From Massilia sp. ST3 (lineage in GTDB: Bacteria > Pseudomonadota > Gammaproteobacteria > Burkholderiales > Burkholderiaceae_D), in assembly GCF_018119405.1 (NCBI RefSeq), contig NZ_JAGPWC010000015.1:23799-87798 (forward strand): a DNA stretch of 64,000 nucleotides, read 5' to 3'. Made by a program: the position numbers and the translations under genes. The notes beneath the pieces are model-generated. The model had not been told where the DNA came from and did not search any database. It was given only the letters and a program-made list of their open reading frames with translations. Positions 1 through 7,556 of the stretch are shown here, in pieces. The number at the start of each line of letters is the position of its first letter. Within the stretch, counting starts at the first letter, position 1.

Positions 1-167
1 TGGCTACCCTGTTGTTGCTGCTCCGACTGCTGGCTACCGGATTGCCGCCCCGACTGCATGTTGCCCGATTGTTGCTGGTTCAGCTTGTCACGCTGGACAT
101 TGGTGTCCATATCGTTCAGCTGGTCGTAGCTCGGGCCTTTGGTGCCATGTCCTTTGTTCTCACCCAT
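1..167 (-). CDS. Gln/Ser-rich hydrophilic protein, partial (C-terminus outside window)
   Basis: I do not recognise this gene. The reading frame opens at an ATG on the minus strand (165-167), preceded by a strong ribosome binding site (ACGGAGGATCC), and runs off the left edge after 55 codons. The protein starts MGENKGHGTKGPSYDQLND and becomes dominated by Gln, Ser and Gly (QQQSGNMQSGRQSGSQQ), with no hydrophobic segment, so it looks soluble and disordered. The strong start site and the lack of stops are the evidence that it is real. Composition resembles small stress-type hydrophilic proteins, but that is only an impression; function is unknown. Confidence 0.6.
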   Translation of the reverse strand, partial: MGENKGHGTKGPSYDQLNDMDTNVQRDKLNQQQSGNMQSGRQSGSQQSEQQQQGS

Positions 168-333
168 GGATCCTCCGTGTTTAGTGCTTCGAGACCTTCA
201 TTCTAGGCTTCTGGCCCGTCAGGACAATCGGAGTGTGGGAGGCACGACCGTAGGACAGGTCGGACATAGTCGGCAGTAGAATCATGCCGTGGAGAAGGTG
301 TTTTCAGCCGCATAAATGTGGCCAAGGAAATAC

Positions 334-353
334 ACCGCCCCGGGCGGGGCGGT
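334..353 (-). terminator. GC-rich hairpin after the ETF-QO gene
   Basis: Perfect 8-bp inverted repeat (ACCGCCCC, loop GGGC, GGGGCGGT) located 12 bp past the stop of the minus-strand ETF-QO gene. Only a weak T-rich tail follows in the minus direction, so termination may be partial. Confidence 0.5.
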
Positions 354-365
354 GCGGAACGACCC

Positions 366-2042
366 TTACATGTTCGGGTAGTTCGGACCGCCGCCGCCTT
401 CCGGGGTGACCCAGACGATGTTCTGGGTCGGGTCCTTGATGTCGCAGGTCTTGCAGTGCACGCAGTTCTGGGCGTTGATCTGCAGGCGGTCCTTGCCGTC
501 GTCGGTCTTGACGAACTCGTACACGCCGGCCGGGCAGTAGCGCTGTTCGGGACCGGCATAGGTGGCCAGGTTCACGTCCACTGGAACGCTCGCGTTCTTC
601 AGGGTCAGGTGCACCGGCTGGTCTTCGCCGTGGTTGGTGTTCGAGATGAACACCGAGGACAGGCGATCAAAAGTCAGCTTGCCGTCCGGCTTCGGATAGA
701 CGATCGGCTTGAACTGCGAGGCCGGTTTCAGGCACTCGTGGTCGGCGTGCTTGTGGCGGAGGGTCCATGGCGCCTTGCCGCGGAAGACGATCTGGTCGAT
801 GCCGGTCATGATCGTGCCCATCACCAGGCCCTTGGCCATCCAGGGCTTGAAGTTGCGCGCGATGTGCAGTTCCTCGTGCAGCCAGGACTGTTCGAAGGCG
901 GCCGGATAGCTGCTCAGCTCGTCAGCCTGGCGGCCGGCGGCCAGCGCCTCGTAGGCGGCGTCGGCGGCCAGCATGCCGGTCTTGATCGCGGCGTGGCTGC
1001 CCTTGATGCGGCTGGTGTTCAGGAAGCCGGCGTCGCAGCCGATCAGGGCGCCGCCCGGGAACACGGTCTTCGGCAAGGATTGCAGACCCCCTGCCGTGAT
1101 CGCGCGCGCGCCGTAGGAAATGCGCTTGCCGCCTTCGAAGAAGTGGCGGATCGCCGGGTGGGTTTTATAGCGCTGGAATTCCTCGTAGGGCGACAGGTAG
1201 GGGTTCTGGTAGGACAGGCCCACCACGAAGCCGACCGCGACCTGGTTGTTTTCCAGGTGGTAGAGGAAGGAGCCGCCGTAGGTGCTGTTGTCCAGCGGCC
1301 AGCCGGCGGTGTGGATCACCAGGCCGGGCTTGTGCTTGGCCGGGTCGATTTCCCACAGTTCCTTGATGCCGATGCCGTAGGTCTGCGGATCCTTGCCTTT
1401 GTTGAGGTCGTATTTCGCCATCAGCTGCTTGCCGAGGTGGCCTCGCGAGCCTTCCGCGAACAGGGTGTACTTGGCGTGCAGTTCCATGCCGAGCTGGAAG
1501 TCCGGACCCGGCTCGCCGTCGCGCTTGACGCCCATGTTGCCGGTGGCCACGCCCTTGACCGAGCCGTCCTCGTTATACAGGATCTCGGCGGCCGGGAAGC
1601 CCGGGAAGATCTCGACGCCCAGGCTTTCCGCCTGCTGGCCCAGCCAGCGCACCACGTTGGCGAGCGAGATCACGTAGTTGCCATGATTGGTCAGCGCCTT
1701 CGGGATCGCGAACGACGGGGTCGCATAGGACTTGGTCTCGGTCAGGAACAGGACGCGGTCCTCGGTGACGGCGGTGTTCAGCGGCGCGCCTTTTTCCTTC
1801 CAGTCAGGAATCAGCTCGTTCAGCGCGCGCGGGTCCATCACCGCGCCCGACAGGATGTGCGCGCCGACTTCGCTGCCTTTTTCCAGAACGCAGACCGACA
1901 CGTCCTGGCCTTTTTCCGCGGCCAGCTGCTTGAGCCGGATCGCCGCGGACAGGCCTGCGGGGCCGCCGCCGACGATGACGACGTCGTACTCCATCGCCTC
2001 ACGCGGCCCGTATTGTTCAAGAATGTTGGTTGGCTCTGTCAT
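366..2042 (-). CDS. Electron transfer flavoprotein-ubiquinone oxidoreductase (ETF-QO)
   Basis: This is a 558-residue membrane-associated flavoprotein that passes electrons from reduced ETF (fatty acid and amino acid oxidation) to ubiquinone. The N-terminus has the FAD-binding dinucleotide fold (VVIVGGGPAGLSAA, about residues 22-35). The C-terminus carries the ferredoxin-like 4Fe-4S ligands in CVHCKTCDIKDPTQN, which is diagnostic of ETF-QO. Length matches the family. I chose the ATG at 2042 (MTEPTNILEQYG) because homologous proteins begin this way; an in-frame ATG at 2141 would add 33 residues of non-family sequence. No strong ribosome binding site is visible at either. The gene stands alone, divergent from the SDR gene. 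Confidence 0.95.
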   Translation of the reverse strand: MTEPTNILEQYGPREAMEYDVVIVGGGPAGLSAAIRLKQLAAEKGQDVSVCVLEKGSEVGAHILSGAVMDPRALNELIPDWKEKGAPLNTAVTEDRVLFLTETKSYATPSFAIPKALTNHGNYVISLANVVRWLGQQAESLGVEIFPGFPAAEILYNEDGSVKGVATGNMGVKRDGEPGPDFQLGMELHAKYTLFAEGSRGHLGKQLMAKYDLNKGKDPQTYGIGIKELWEIDPAKHKPGLVIHTAGWPLDNSTYGGSFLYHLENNQVAVGFVVGLSYQNPYLSPYEEFQRYKTHPAIRHFFEGGKRISYGARAITAGGLQSLPKTVFPGGALIGCDAGFLNTSRIKGSHAAIKTGMLAADAAYEALAAGRQADELSSYPAAFEQSWLHEELHIARNFKPWMAKGLVMGTIMTGIDQIVFRGKAPWTLRHKHADHECLKPASQFKPIVYPKPDGKLTFDRLSSVFISNTNHGEDQPVHLTLKNASVPVDVNLATYAGPEQRYCPAGVYEFVKTDDGKDRLQINAQNCVHCKTCDIKDPTQNIVWVTPEGGGGPNYPNM

Positions 2043-2215
2043 GGTTTTTATATGAAGAAATAAATTTAAGCACGAGTGTGCCTTTTTTTGGTCCCGAATG
2101 CAACTGCGCCGCCATTTTACGGGCAATATTGGATGCGGCAATCTAATACTGATGTTTTGTGTAATGATGATGGCTTCGCAACAAGGTCATGCGCAGTGCG
2201 CCAAGGGAGCCATCC

Positions 2216-2992
2216 GTGGGGATTGAAGTCAATTTCGAAGGCAAGATTGCAATGGTCACGGGCGCGTCGAGCGGGCTCGGCGCGCGCTTCGCGAAGGCGC
2301 TGGCGGGAGCGGGCGCCCAGGTGGTGCTGGCTTCGCGCCGGGTCGAGCGGCTCAAGGAATTGCGGGCCGAGATCGAAGCCGACGGCGGCGCGGCCCATGT
2401 GGTGCGCCTCGACGTCACCGACCTGGACAGCATCAAGGCGGCCATTGCGCATGCCGAGACCGAAGCCGGGCCGATCGACATCCTGGTGAACAACTCGGGC
2501 GTGTCGGCCACCCAGAAGCTGCTGGACGTCTCCGAGGACGACTACGGCTACATCATGGACACCAACCTGCGCGGCGCCTTCTTCGTGGCCCAGCAGACCG
2601 CCAAGCGCATGATCGCGCGCGCCAAGGGCGACCCGCGCAAGCAGCACCGCATCGTGAACATCGCGTCGGTGGCGGGCTTGCGCGTGCTGCCCCAGATCGG
2701 CGTGTACTGCATGAGCAAGGCGGCGGTGGTGCAGATGACCAAGGCGATGGCGGTCGAATGGGGCAAGTACGGGATCAACGTGAATGCGATCTGTCCGGGC
2801 TACATCTCGACCGAAATGAACGAGGATTATTTCGATACCGAACAGGGGCGCAAGCTGATCGACGGGCTGCCGCGCAAGCGCCCCGGCAAGCCGGAAGACC
2901 TCGACGGGCTGCTGCTGCTGCTGGCGGCGGAGGAAGCCCACTTTATCAACGGCGCCATCATCACGGCCGATGACGGGATGACGGCGCAGTAA
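2216..2992 (+). CDS. SDR-family oxidoreductase
   Basis: NAD(P)-dependent classical short-chain dehydrogenase of 258 residues. It shows the cofactor motif TGASSGLG near the N-terminus, the NNSG variant of the NNAG motif, the catalytic serine region (NIASVAG) and the YCMSK form of the Tyr-x3-Lys active site. The substrate cannot be read from sequence. I chose the GTG at 2216 because AAGGGAG lies 6-7 bases upstream; an in-frame ATG at 2189 would add nine residues but has a poorly spaced Shine-Dalgarno. A thioesterase follows 24 bp downstream on the same strand, so the two are probably cotranscribed and may act in acyl-CoA metabolism. Confidence 0.88.
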   Translation: MGIEVNFEGKIAMVTGASSGLGARFAKALAGAGAQVVLASRRVERLKELRAEIEADGGAAHVVRLDVTDLDSIKAAIAHAETEAGPIDILVNNSGVSATQKLLDVSEDDYGYIMDTNLRGAFFVAQQTAKRMIARAKGDPRKQHRIVNIASVAGLRVLPQIGVYCMSKAAVVQMTKAMAVEWGKYGINVNAICPGYISTEMNEDYFDTEQGRKLIDGLPRKRPGKPEDLDGLLLLLAAEEAHFINGAIITADDGMTAQ

Positions 2993-3016
2993 CAGATGTA
3001 GACGTAAAAGGACGCA

Positions 3017-3439
3017 ATGAGCAGTAAGAAGTTCGTGCATGCGATGCGCATGCCTATCCGTTGGGGCGACATGGACGCCATGGGTCACGTCAACAACACC
3101 AACTATTTCCGATATATCGAATCGGCCCGCATCGCGTGGCTGGAAAGCGTGGGCGGCCTGCCCGATCCGCGCGGGGAAGGGCCGGTGATCGTCAATGCCT
3201 CGATGAATTTCCTGAAGCAGCTGACCTATCCGGGCGAGATCGAGGTACGCACTTTCGTGGCGCCGCCGGGCCGCTCCAGTGTCGAGGTCTCGCACGAGAT
3301 CCGCCTGGTGGGGGCGGACGGTGAGGCCGGCGAGCTGCATGCCGAAGGACTGGCCAAGGTCGTGTGGGTGGATTTCGCGAAGCAGAAGTCGGCGCCGCTG
3401 CCGGAGGCCTTGAGGGGGCAGTTGCCGGCGGGTGATTGA
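3017..3439 (+). CDS. Hot-dog-fold acyl-CoA thioesterase (YbgC/4HBT family)
   Basis: The 140-residue protein has the 4-hydroxybenzoyl-CoA thioesterase signature near its N-terminus: WGDMDAMGHVNNTNYFRY, in which the Asp of the GDMD segment is the expected catalytic residue. Length fits a single hot-dog domain. It would hydrolyse acyl-CoA thioesters in the cytoplasm. It lies 24 bp after an SDR gene and probably shares its transcript. The acyl substrate is unknown. Confidence 0.9.
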   Translation: MSSKKFVHAMRMPIRWGDMDAMGHVNNTNYFRYIESARIAWLESVGGLPDPRGEGPVIVNASMNFLKQLTYPGEIEVRTFVAPPGRSSVEVSHEIRLVGADGEAGELHAEGLAKVVWVDFAKQKSAPLPEALRGQLPAGD

Positions 3440-3464
3440 AAAGATTGACTGGCTGATCGGACAA

Positions 3465-3602
3465 ACTTGGGTCCCCGCCTGCGCGGGGAGTCATTGCCGC
3501 CAGTGGCGGGAATGACGTGCTATAGGGCGTGTCCGAAGTTACTCACGTAGTTTGCCGGCGCAAGCGGTCAACGTCATCCCCGCGAAGGCGGGGACCCAAG
3601 TT
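3465..3602. repeat. Family-1 palindromic intergenic repeat, inward arms with extra internal palindrome
   Basis: Two arms in inverted orientation: ACTTGGGTCCCCGCC at the left and GGCGGGGACCCAAGT at the right, each arm itself a hairpin ending in a GATGACG-like tail. Between them lies a further palindrome with the core CCGCCAGTGGCGG (about 3490-3518). It sits between convergent genes (thioesterase and LuxR regulator). At least seven similar elements occur in this window. Confidence 0.85.
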
Positions 3603-3616
3603 CCCCACCGAAGCCG

Positions 3617-4204
3617 CTACCTCGCCACCCCCACCAGCTTGTGCACCAGCTCCGACGAGGTCGACGCCGAGAACTTGCGCATCAGGCTGGCCCGGTGCAT
3701 CTCCACCGTCCGCGGCGACAAGTCCGTCTCCCGCGCAATGATCTTGCTGGTCTTCCCCTCGACCAGCAAGGCCGCGATCTCGCGCTCGCGCGGCGTCAGC
3801 TCCGCCGTCACCGGCCGCTTTTCGCTCACGTCCTCGAAGGTCCACACCCCCGCGCCCAGCGGCTGCGTTGAATCCAGGGCACGCCCGGTCACGTGGCACC
3901 AGAACAGCTCCCCGTTTGCACGGCGCATGATGCGCTCGTCCGAATAGCGTCCCTTGGCGTTCATGATGGGAACGATGCGGTCGCCGGTGCGCAGGAACTC
4001 GTCCATGGTCGGGTAGAGCACGCTGAACGACTGGCCCTCCAGCCGGCCGCGCTCGACGCCGAACATCGACGCCAGCGCCTCGTTGCAGGACTGGATGACG
4101 CGGTCGACCGAGACGCACATACCCACCGGCGCGTGCTGGAAGATCATCTCGTAGTCGATGGTATAGGGGGCGTTCATCTGAGGCAGGTCGACGGCAATGT
4201 TCAT
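3617..4204 (-). CDS. PAS domain / LuxR-type HTH transcriptional regulator
   Basis: A 195-residue protein with an N-terminal PAS fold (about residues 15-130; begins YEMIFQHAPVGMCV) and a C-terminal LuxR/FixJ helix-turn-helix (about 135-195; LTPREREIAALLVEGK followed by SPRTVEMHRASLMRK). It lacks a receiver domain, so it probably senses a ligand or redox state through PAS rather than by phosphorylation. It is divergent from scoAB with a 113-bp shared upstream region that contains a perfect CCGTA-TTTT-TACGG dyad, so scoAB is a candidate target. That link is inference from position. Confidence 0.88.
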   Translation of the reverse strand: MNIAVDLPQMNAPYTIDYEMIFQHAPVGMCVSVDRVIQSCNEALASMFGVERGRLEGQSFSVLYPTMDEFLRTGDRIVPIMNAKGRYSDERIMRRANGELFWCHVTGRALDSTQPLGAGVWTFEDVSEKRPVTAELTPREREIAALLVEGKTSKIIARETDLSPRTVEMHRASLMRKFSASTSSELVHKLVGVAR

Positions 4205-4213
4205 GGGGTGTGG

Positions 4214-4227
4214 CCGTATTTTTACGG
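4214..4227. promoter_or_regulatory. CCGTA-N4-TACGG dyad between luxR-type gene and scoAB
   Basis: Perfect 5-bp inverted repeat with a TTTT spacer, 10 bp upstream of the LuxR-type start and just before a candidate scoA promoter. LuxR-family dimers bind dyads of this kind, so it is a candidate operator for the adjacent regulator. Confidence 0.35.
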
Positions 4228-4229
4228 TA

Positions 4230-4258
4230 TTGTGCTTCGGTCCGGGCTATTTTATGCT
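4230..4258 (+). promoter_or_regulatory. Candidate sigma70 promoter of scoAB
   Basis: TTGTGC and TATGCT hexamers are separated by 17 bp, and the -10 element lies 59 bp upstream of the scoA start. The -35 element begins 2 bp past the CCGTA dyad. Confidence 0.35.
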
Positions 4259-4317
4259 GAGAATCTACTCTTGCAGTATAGAAGAGCTGTTCGGCTTAAT
4301 TGATAAAAGGGACGGGT

Positions 4318-5016
4318 ATGAACAAAGTGTATCCTGATGCGAAATCGGCCCTGGCCGGTATCGTTGCAGACGGCCAGACCATCGCCGTCGGCGGCTTCGG
4401 CCTGTGCGGCATTCCTGAGGCGCTGATCGCGGCGCTGCGCGATTCGGGCGCGAAGAACCTGACCGCGATCTCGAACAACGCCGGCGTCGACGGCTTCGGC
4501 CTGGGCCAGCTGCTGGAAACGCGCCAGATCAAGAAGATGATCTCGTCCTATGTGGGCGAGAACAAGGAGTTCGCGCGCCAGTTCCTGGCCGGCGAGCTGG
4601 AACTCGAATTCACCCCGCAGGGCACCCTGGCCGAGAAGCTGCGCGCCGGCGGCGCCGGCATCCCGGCTTTCTTCACCAAGACCGGCTACGGCACCATCGT
4701 CGCCGAAGGCAAGGAAACCCGCGAGTTCGACGGCGAGCACTACGTGATGGAACGCGCCCTGGTGCCGGACGTGTCGCTGGTCAAGGCGTGGAAGGCCGAC
4801 AAGGCGGGCAACCTGATCTTCCGCAAGACAGCGCGTAACTTCAACCCGAACGTCGCTACCGCGGGCAAGGTCTGCATCGTGGAAGTCGAAGAGCTGGTCG
4901 AGATCGGCGAGATCGATCCGGACCAGGTGCACACCCCGAGCATCTTCGTGCACCGCATCGTCCACAATCCGACGCCGGAAAAGCGCATCGAACAGCGCAC
5001 CGTGCGCGCCAACTAA
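4318..5016 (+). CDS. scoA: 3-oxoacid CoA-transferase subunit A (succinyl-CoA:acetoacetate type)
   Basis: The 232-residue alpha subunit starts [15 protein letters not shown] and has the family-I CoA-transferase glycine-rich motif [13 protein letters not shown]. With subunit B it would move CoA from succinyl-CoA to acetoacetate, making acetoacetyl-CoA. The start at 4318 is preceded by AAAAGGGA. An in-frame ATG at 4300 adds six residues but has no ribosome binding site. scoB follows after 19 bp. With bdhA and phaP elsewhere in the window, it fits PHB and ketone body use. Related acyl or butyrate transferases cannot be wholly excluded. Confidence 0.93.
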   Translation: MNKVYPDAKSALAGIVADGQTIAVGGFGLCGIPEALIAALRDSGAKNLTAISNNAGVDGFGLGQLLETRQIKKMISSYVGENKEFARQFLAGELELEFTPQGTLAEKLRAGGAGIPAFFTKTGYGTIVAEGKETREFDGEHYVMERALVPDVSLVKAWKADKAGNLIFRKTARNFNPNVATAGKVCIVEVEELVEIGEIDPDQVHTPSIFVHRIVHNPTPEKRIEQRTVRAN

Positions 5017-5035
5017 GATCAAGCGGAGACAGAAC

Positions 5036-5686
5036 ATGGCATGGACTCGTGATGAAATGGCCGCGCGCGCGGCGAAGGAACTGCAGGACGGTTTTTATGT
5101 GAACCTGGGCATCGGCCTGCCGACCCTGGTGGCGAACTACGTTCCGAACGATATGGAAGTTTTCCTGCAGTCGGAAAACGGCCTGCTGGGCATCGGTCCT
5201 TTCCCGCTTGAGGCGGAAGTCGACGCCGACCTGATCAACGCCGGCAAGCAGACCGTGACCGCGCTGCCGGGCGCCGCCTACTTCAGCTCGGCCGATTCCT
5301 TCGGCATGATCCGCGGCGGCAAGATCAACCTGGCGATCCTGGGCGCGATGCAGGTCTCCGAGCGCGGCGACCTGGCCAACTGGATGATTCCGGGCAAGAT
5401 GGTGAAGGGCATGGGCGGCGCGATGGACCTGGTGGCCGGCGTCAAGCGCGTGGTCGTGGTGATGGAACACGTCGCCACCGCCAAGGACGGCACGACCTCG
5501 CACAAGATCCTCAAGAAGTGCGACCTGCCGCTGACCGGCGTGGGCGTGGTGGACCGCATCATCACCGACCTCGGCGTGATCGACGTGACCGACACCGGCC
5601 TCAAGCTGGTCGAGCTGGCTCCCGGCGTCACCAAGGAGCAGGTGCTGGCCGCGACCGGCTGCGAGCTGGACGTCGCGGCGGTCTAA
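5036..5686 (+). CDS. scoB: 3-oxoacid CoA-transferase subunit B
   Basis: The 216-residue beta subunit carries the active-site motif [10 protein letters not shown], whose glutamate forms the covalent glutamyl-CoA intermediate in family-I transferases. It starts [16 protein letters not shown] with a GGAGAC ribosome binding site and lies 19 bp behind scoA, so the two subunits are made from one transcript. A strong terminator follows the gene. Confidence 0.94.
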   Translation: MAWTRDEMAARAAKELQDGFYVNLGIGLPTLVANYVPNDMEVFLQSENGLLGIGPFPLEAEVDADLINAGKQTVTALPGAAYFSSADSFGMIRGGKINLAILGAMQVSERGDLANWMIPGKMVKGMGGAMDLVAGVKRVVVVMEHVATAKDGTTSHKILKKCDLPLTGVGVVDRIITDLGVIDVTDTGLKLVELAPGVTKEQVLAATGCELDVAAV

Positions 5687-5692
5687 AAAACA

Positions 5693-5716
5693 GATGGGCG
5701 GCTCGCGCCGCCCATC
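5693..5716 (+). terminator. First hairpin after scoB
   Basis: Ten-bp perfect stem (GATGGGCGGC / GCCGCCCATC) with a TCGC loop, 7 bp after the scoB stop codon. It lacks a T-run, so it probably protects the 3' end or helps the stronger terminator just downstream. Confidence 0.55.
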
Positions 5717-5730
5717 GTGGTAATGGCATG

Positions 5731-5766
5731 AACAGCCCGGCGAGCGTCCTCGTCCGGGCTGTTTTT
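5731..5766 (+). terminator. Rho-independent terminator of scoAB
   Basis: Stem AACAGCCCGG / CCGGGCTGTT followed by TTTT on the plus strand. It separates scoAB from the convergent M56 gene whose stop is at 5775. Confidence 0.85.
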
Positions 5767-5774
5767 ATTCTAGC

Positions 5775-7031
5775 CTACTGCAGGGACCAGACATACTGGA
5801 CCTTGGCCCAGGCCTCGACCGGCAGGCCGGCGGTGCGCGCCGGGTAGAAGCGGCACACCGCCAGCGCGCTGCGCGCCGCTTCGTCCAGCGCCGGATAGCC
5901 CGCCGACTGGATCACCTTGCTGTCCTTGACCCTGCCGTCGACGCCGATCAGGAAGTTCAGGCTGACGGTGCCGGTCTGGCTCTTGGCGATCGACTCCTTC
6001 GGATACTGGGGCTTGGGGCAGGACTGGAAGTCCACCAGGGCCTCGGTATCCGGCTTGGCCGGCTTGGCCGGCGCGGCATGGGCGAACAGCCCGATGCTCA
6101 TGACCGCCAGTCCCAGCGCGGGAATGGCCGCCTTCCAGTTCGAACCCCGCGACTCGGGACGTAGCAAGCGTGTGATGCGTGACATAAGATCTCCTCCGTT
6201 GGCCGCCTGGGCCAGGTGGTGGGTTGAGAACTGGAGTTTCTCCAGTTCGGAAAGCGCAAGGGCCAGGCGCCGCGGTTCGCCGAGTATCCTTGCTGCGACA
6301 TCGTCTGCGATCTGTTCACGCTCGGTGCGGATGCGGTGCGACAGCCACCACACGGCCGGGTGATAGAACAGCAGGGTCTCCACGACGTTCTGGAACAGGT
6401 TCACCAGGTAGTCGTGGCGTTTGATATGGGCCAGCTCGTGGGCCAGCAGGGCCTCGAGCAGGTTGGGCGCCATGCCCGACACCAGCGAGGCGGGCACCAG
6501 CACCACCGGGCGCCACCAGCCGGCCGTGACCGGGCTGGCCAGGTGTCCGACCACGCGCAGGCCGACGCTGCGCGCGATGCCGAACTGCCCGGCCAGGCGC
6601 TGCAGGCGCGCCTGCCAGAGCGGGTCGCTTGGTTCGCGGGCGGCGGTGCGGCGTATCCACAGCAGTCCGGCCGCCATGCGCAGCGAGAGCAGGGCGGCGC
6701 ACACCGCCCAGCCGAGCACGATCCAGCCCAGGTGTTCCTGGACCAGGGCTTCCCAGCCCGCGCCCCCGGCGCCGCCCTGGCGGCCCGCGCCGCCACGGAG
6801 GAAGGCGGCGGCGCTGCCCGCGCCGGCATCGTGCAGGCGCTGCGCGAGCGTCGCCGCCGGCCATGCGACGCAGGCCAGCAGCCCAAAGCAGGCCGCCAGG
6901 TAGCGCTGTTCCGGACGCGCATGGCGCAGCAGGCCGAGCACGGCCGCGGTGAGGCCCGCGACCAGCGCGCCTTGCCACAGGAAATCGACCAGGGTCCAGC
7001 CCAGCGCGGCCATCAGGGTGGCGGCGCTCAT
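5775..7031 (-). CDS. BlaR1-like M56 membrane metallopeptidase with C-terminal TonB domain
   Basis: The 418-residue protein has several N-terminal membrane segments, a cytoplasmic zinc peptidase motif HELAH (about residues 198-202) with a downstream REQIADD helix typical of M56, a further membrane helix near 320-330, and a C-terminal TonB-like domain (about 335-418; QYPKESIAKSQTGTVSLNF). It would cleave the BlaI repressor after an envelope signal. Where BlaR1 has a penicillin-sensor domain, this one has a TonB domain. Its start overlaps the blaI stop as ATGA, so translation is coupled. Ligand unknown; a beta-lactam response is not shown. Confidence 0.85.
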   Translation of the reverse strand: MSAATLMAALGWTLVDFLWQGALVAGLTAAVLGLLRHARPEQRYLAACFGLLACVAWPAATLAQRLHDAGAGSAAAFLRGGAGRQGGAGGAGWEALVQEHLGWIVLGWAVCAALLSLRMAAGLLWIRRTAAREPSDPLWQARLQRLAGQFGIARSVGLRVVGHLASPVTAGWWRPVVLVPASLVSGMAPNLLEALLAHELAHIKRHDYLVNLFQNVVETLLFYHPAVWWLSHRIRTEREQIADDVAARILGEPRRLALALSELEKLQFSTHHLAQAANGGDLMSRITRLLRPESRGSNWKAAIPALGLAVMSIGLFAHAAPAKPAKPDTEALVDFQSCPKPQYPKESIAKSQTGTVSLNFLIGVDGRVKDSKVIQSAGYPALDEAARSALAVCRFYPARTAGLPVEAWAKVQYVWSLQ

Positions 7032-7423
7032 GCCTTGTCCTCCGGCTTGTCCTCCTTGAGCAGCCTTTCGATCTCGTCGCGCTCCTTCTTCGAGATGCCG
7101 CTCTTGAGCGCGGCCAGCACCAGGGCCTTGGCCGAGCCCGCGAAGGCGCGCTGCATCAGGTCTTTCAGCAAATTGGTCTGCAGGGCGTCGCGCGCATGGG
7201 CGGGGGCGTAGACGTGAGAACGTTCGCTCTCGTCGCGGATCAGCAGGCCCTTGCCGTGCATCACCTGCATCAGACGCAGCACGGTGGCATAGGTCACGTC
7301 GGGCCGCTCCTTGAGCATTTCCTCGTGCACCTGCTTGGCGGTGGCGGAACTCATCGGCCACAGCACTTGCAGCAGGTCGAGTTCGGCGGGCGTGGGCTTG
7401 GGCGCGTCGGCGGGGCGGGGCAT
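7028..7423 (-). CDS. BlaI/MecI/CopY-family transcriptional repressor
   Basis: A 131-residue winged-helix repressor. The N-terminal DNA-binding part reads PTPAELDLLQVLWPMSSATA and VTYATVLRLMQVMHGKGL, as in the penicillinase-repressor family, and the C-terminal helix would dimerise. A good ribosome binding site (AGAGAGGATG) precedes the ATG at 7423. It is the first gene of a two-gene operon with the M56 peptidase, the standard repressor/protease pair. No beta-lactamase gene is adjacent, so the regulated target outside the operon is unknown. Confidence 0.9.
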   Translation of the reverse strand: MPRPADAPKPTPAELDLLQVLWPMSSATAKQVHEEMLKERPDVTYATVLRLMQVMHGKGLLIRDESERSHVYAPAHARDALQTNLLKDLMQRAFAGSAKALVLAALKSGISKKERDEIERLLKEDKPEDKA

Positions 7424-7450
7424 GGCATCCTCTCTTAAGCTTGAATGCTT

Positions 7451-7472
7451 ACTAGAGTAGTTGGTCTAGACC
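7451..7472. promoter_or_regulatory. Candidate BlaI operator upstream of blaI
   Basis: Two adjacent dyads lie 28-49 bp upstream of the blaI start: ACTAGAGTAGT (ACTA/TAGT arms) and the perfect 10-bp palindrome GGTCTAGACC. BlaI-type repressors bind short dyads over their own promoter, so autoregulation is likely. The exact site is inferred. Confidence 0.45.
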
Positions 7473-7504
7473 GACGTGTCTACAAGTTTCTTCAAGCGGA
7501 ACGC

Positions 7505-7534
7505 ATAAAAAAACCGCGCCGGGTGGCGCGGTTT
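7505..7534 (-). terminator. Rho-independent terminator of dctA
   Basis: Stem AAACCGCGCC / GGCGCGGTTT with a GGGT loop (7511-7534). Read on the minus strand it is followed by a run of seven T residues, 23 bp past the dctA stop. Confidence 0.88.
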
Positions 7535-7556
7535 CCTGGGGGCGGGAACAAGCCGG

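Noticed and set aside
318..2063. 581-codon open frame on the plus strand opposite ETF-QO
   Set aside because: Mirror of a high-GC coding strand. The minus-strand protein has clear FAD and 4Fe-4S motifs; this one has none.
3465..3602. Possible CRISPR array because of repeated GC-rich palindromes
   Set aside because: Only paired inverted arms with no regular spacers, and no cas genes in the window; the elements are dispersed REP-like repeats.
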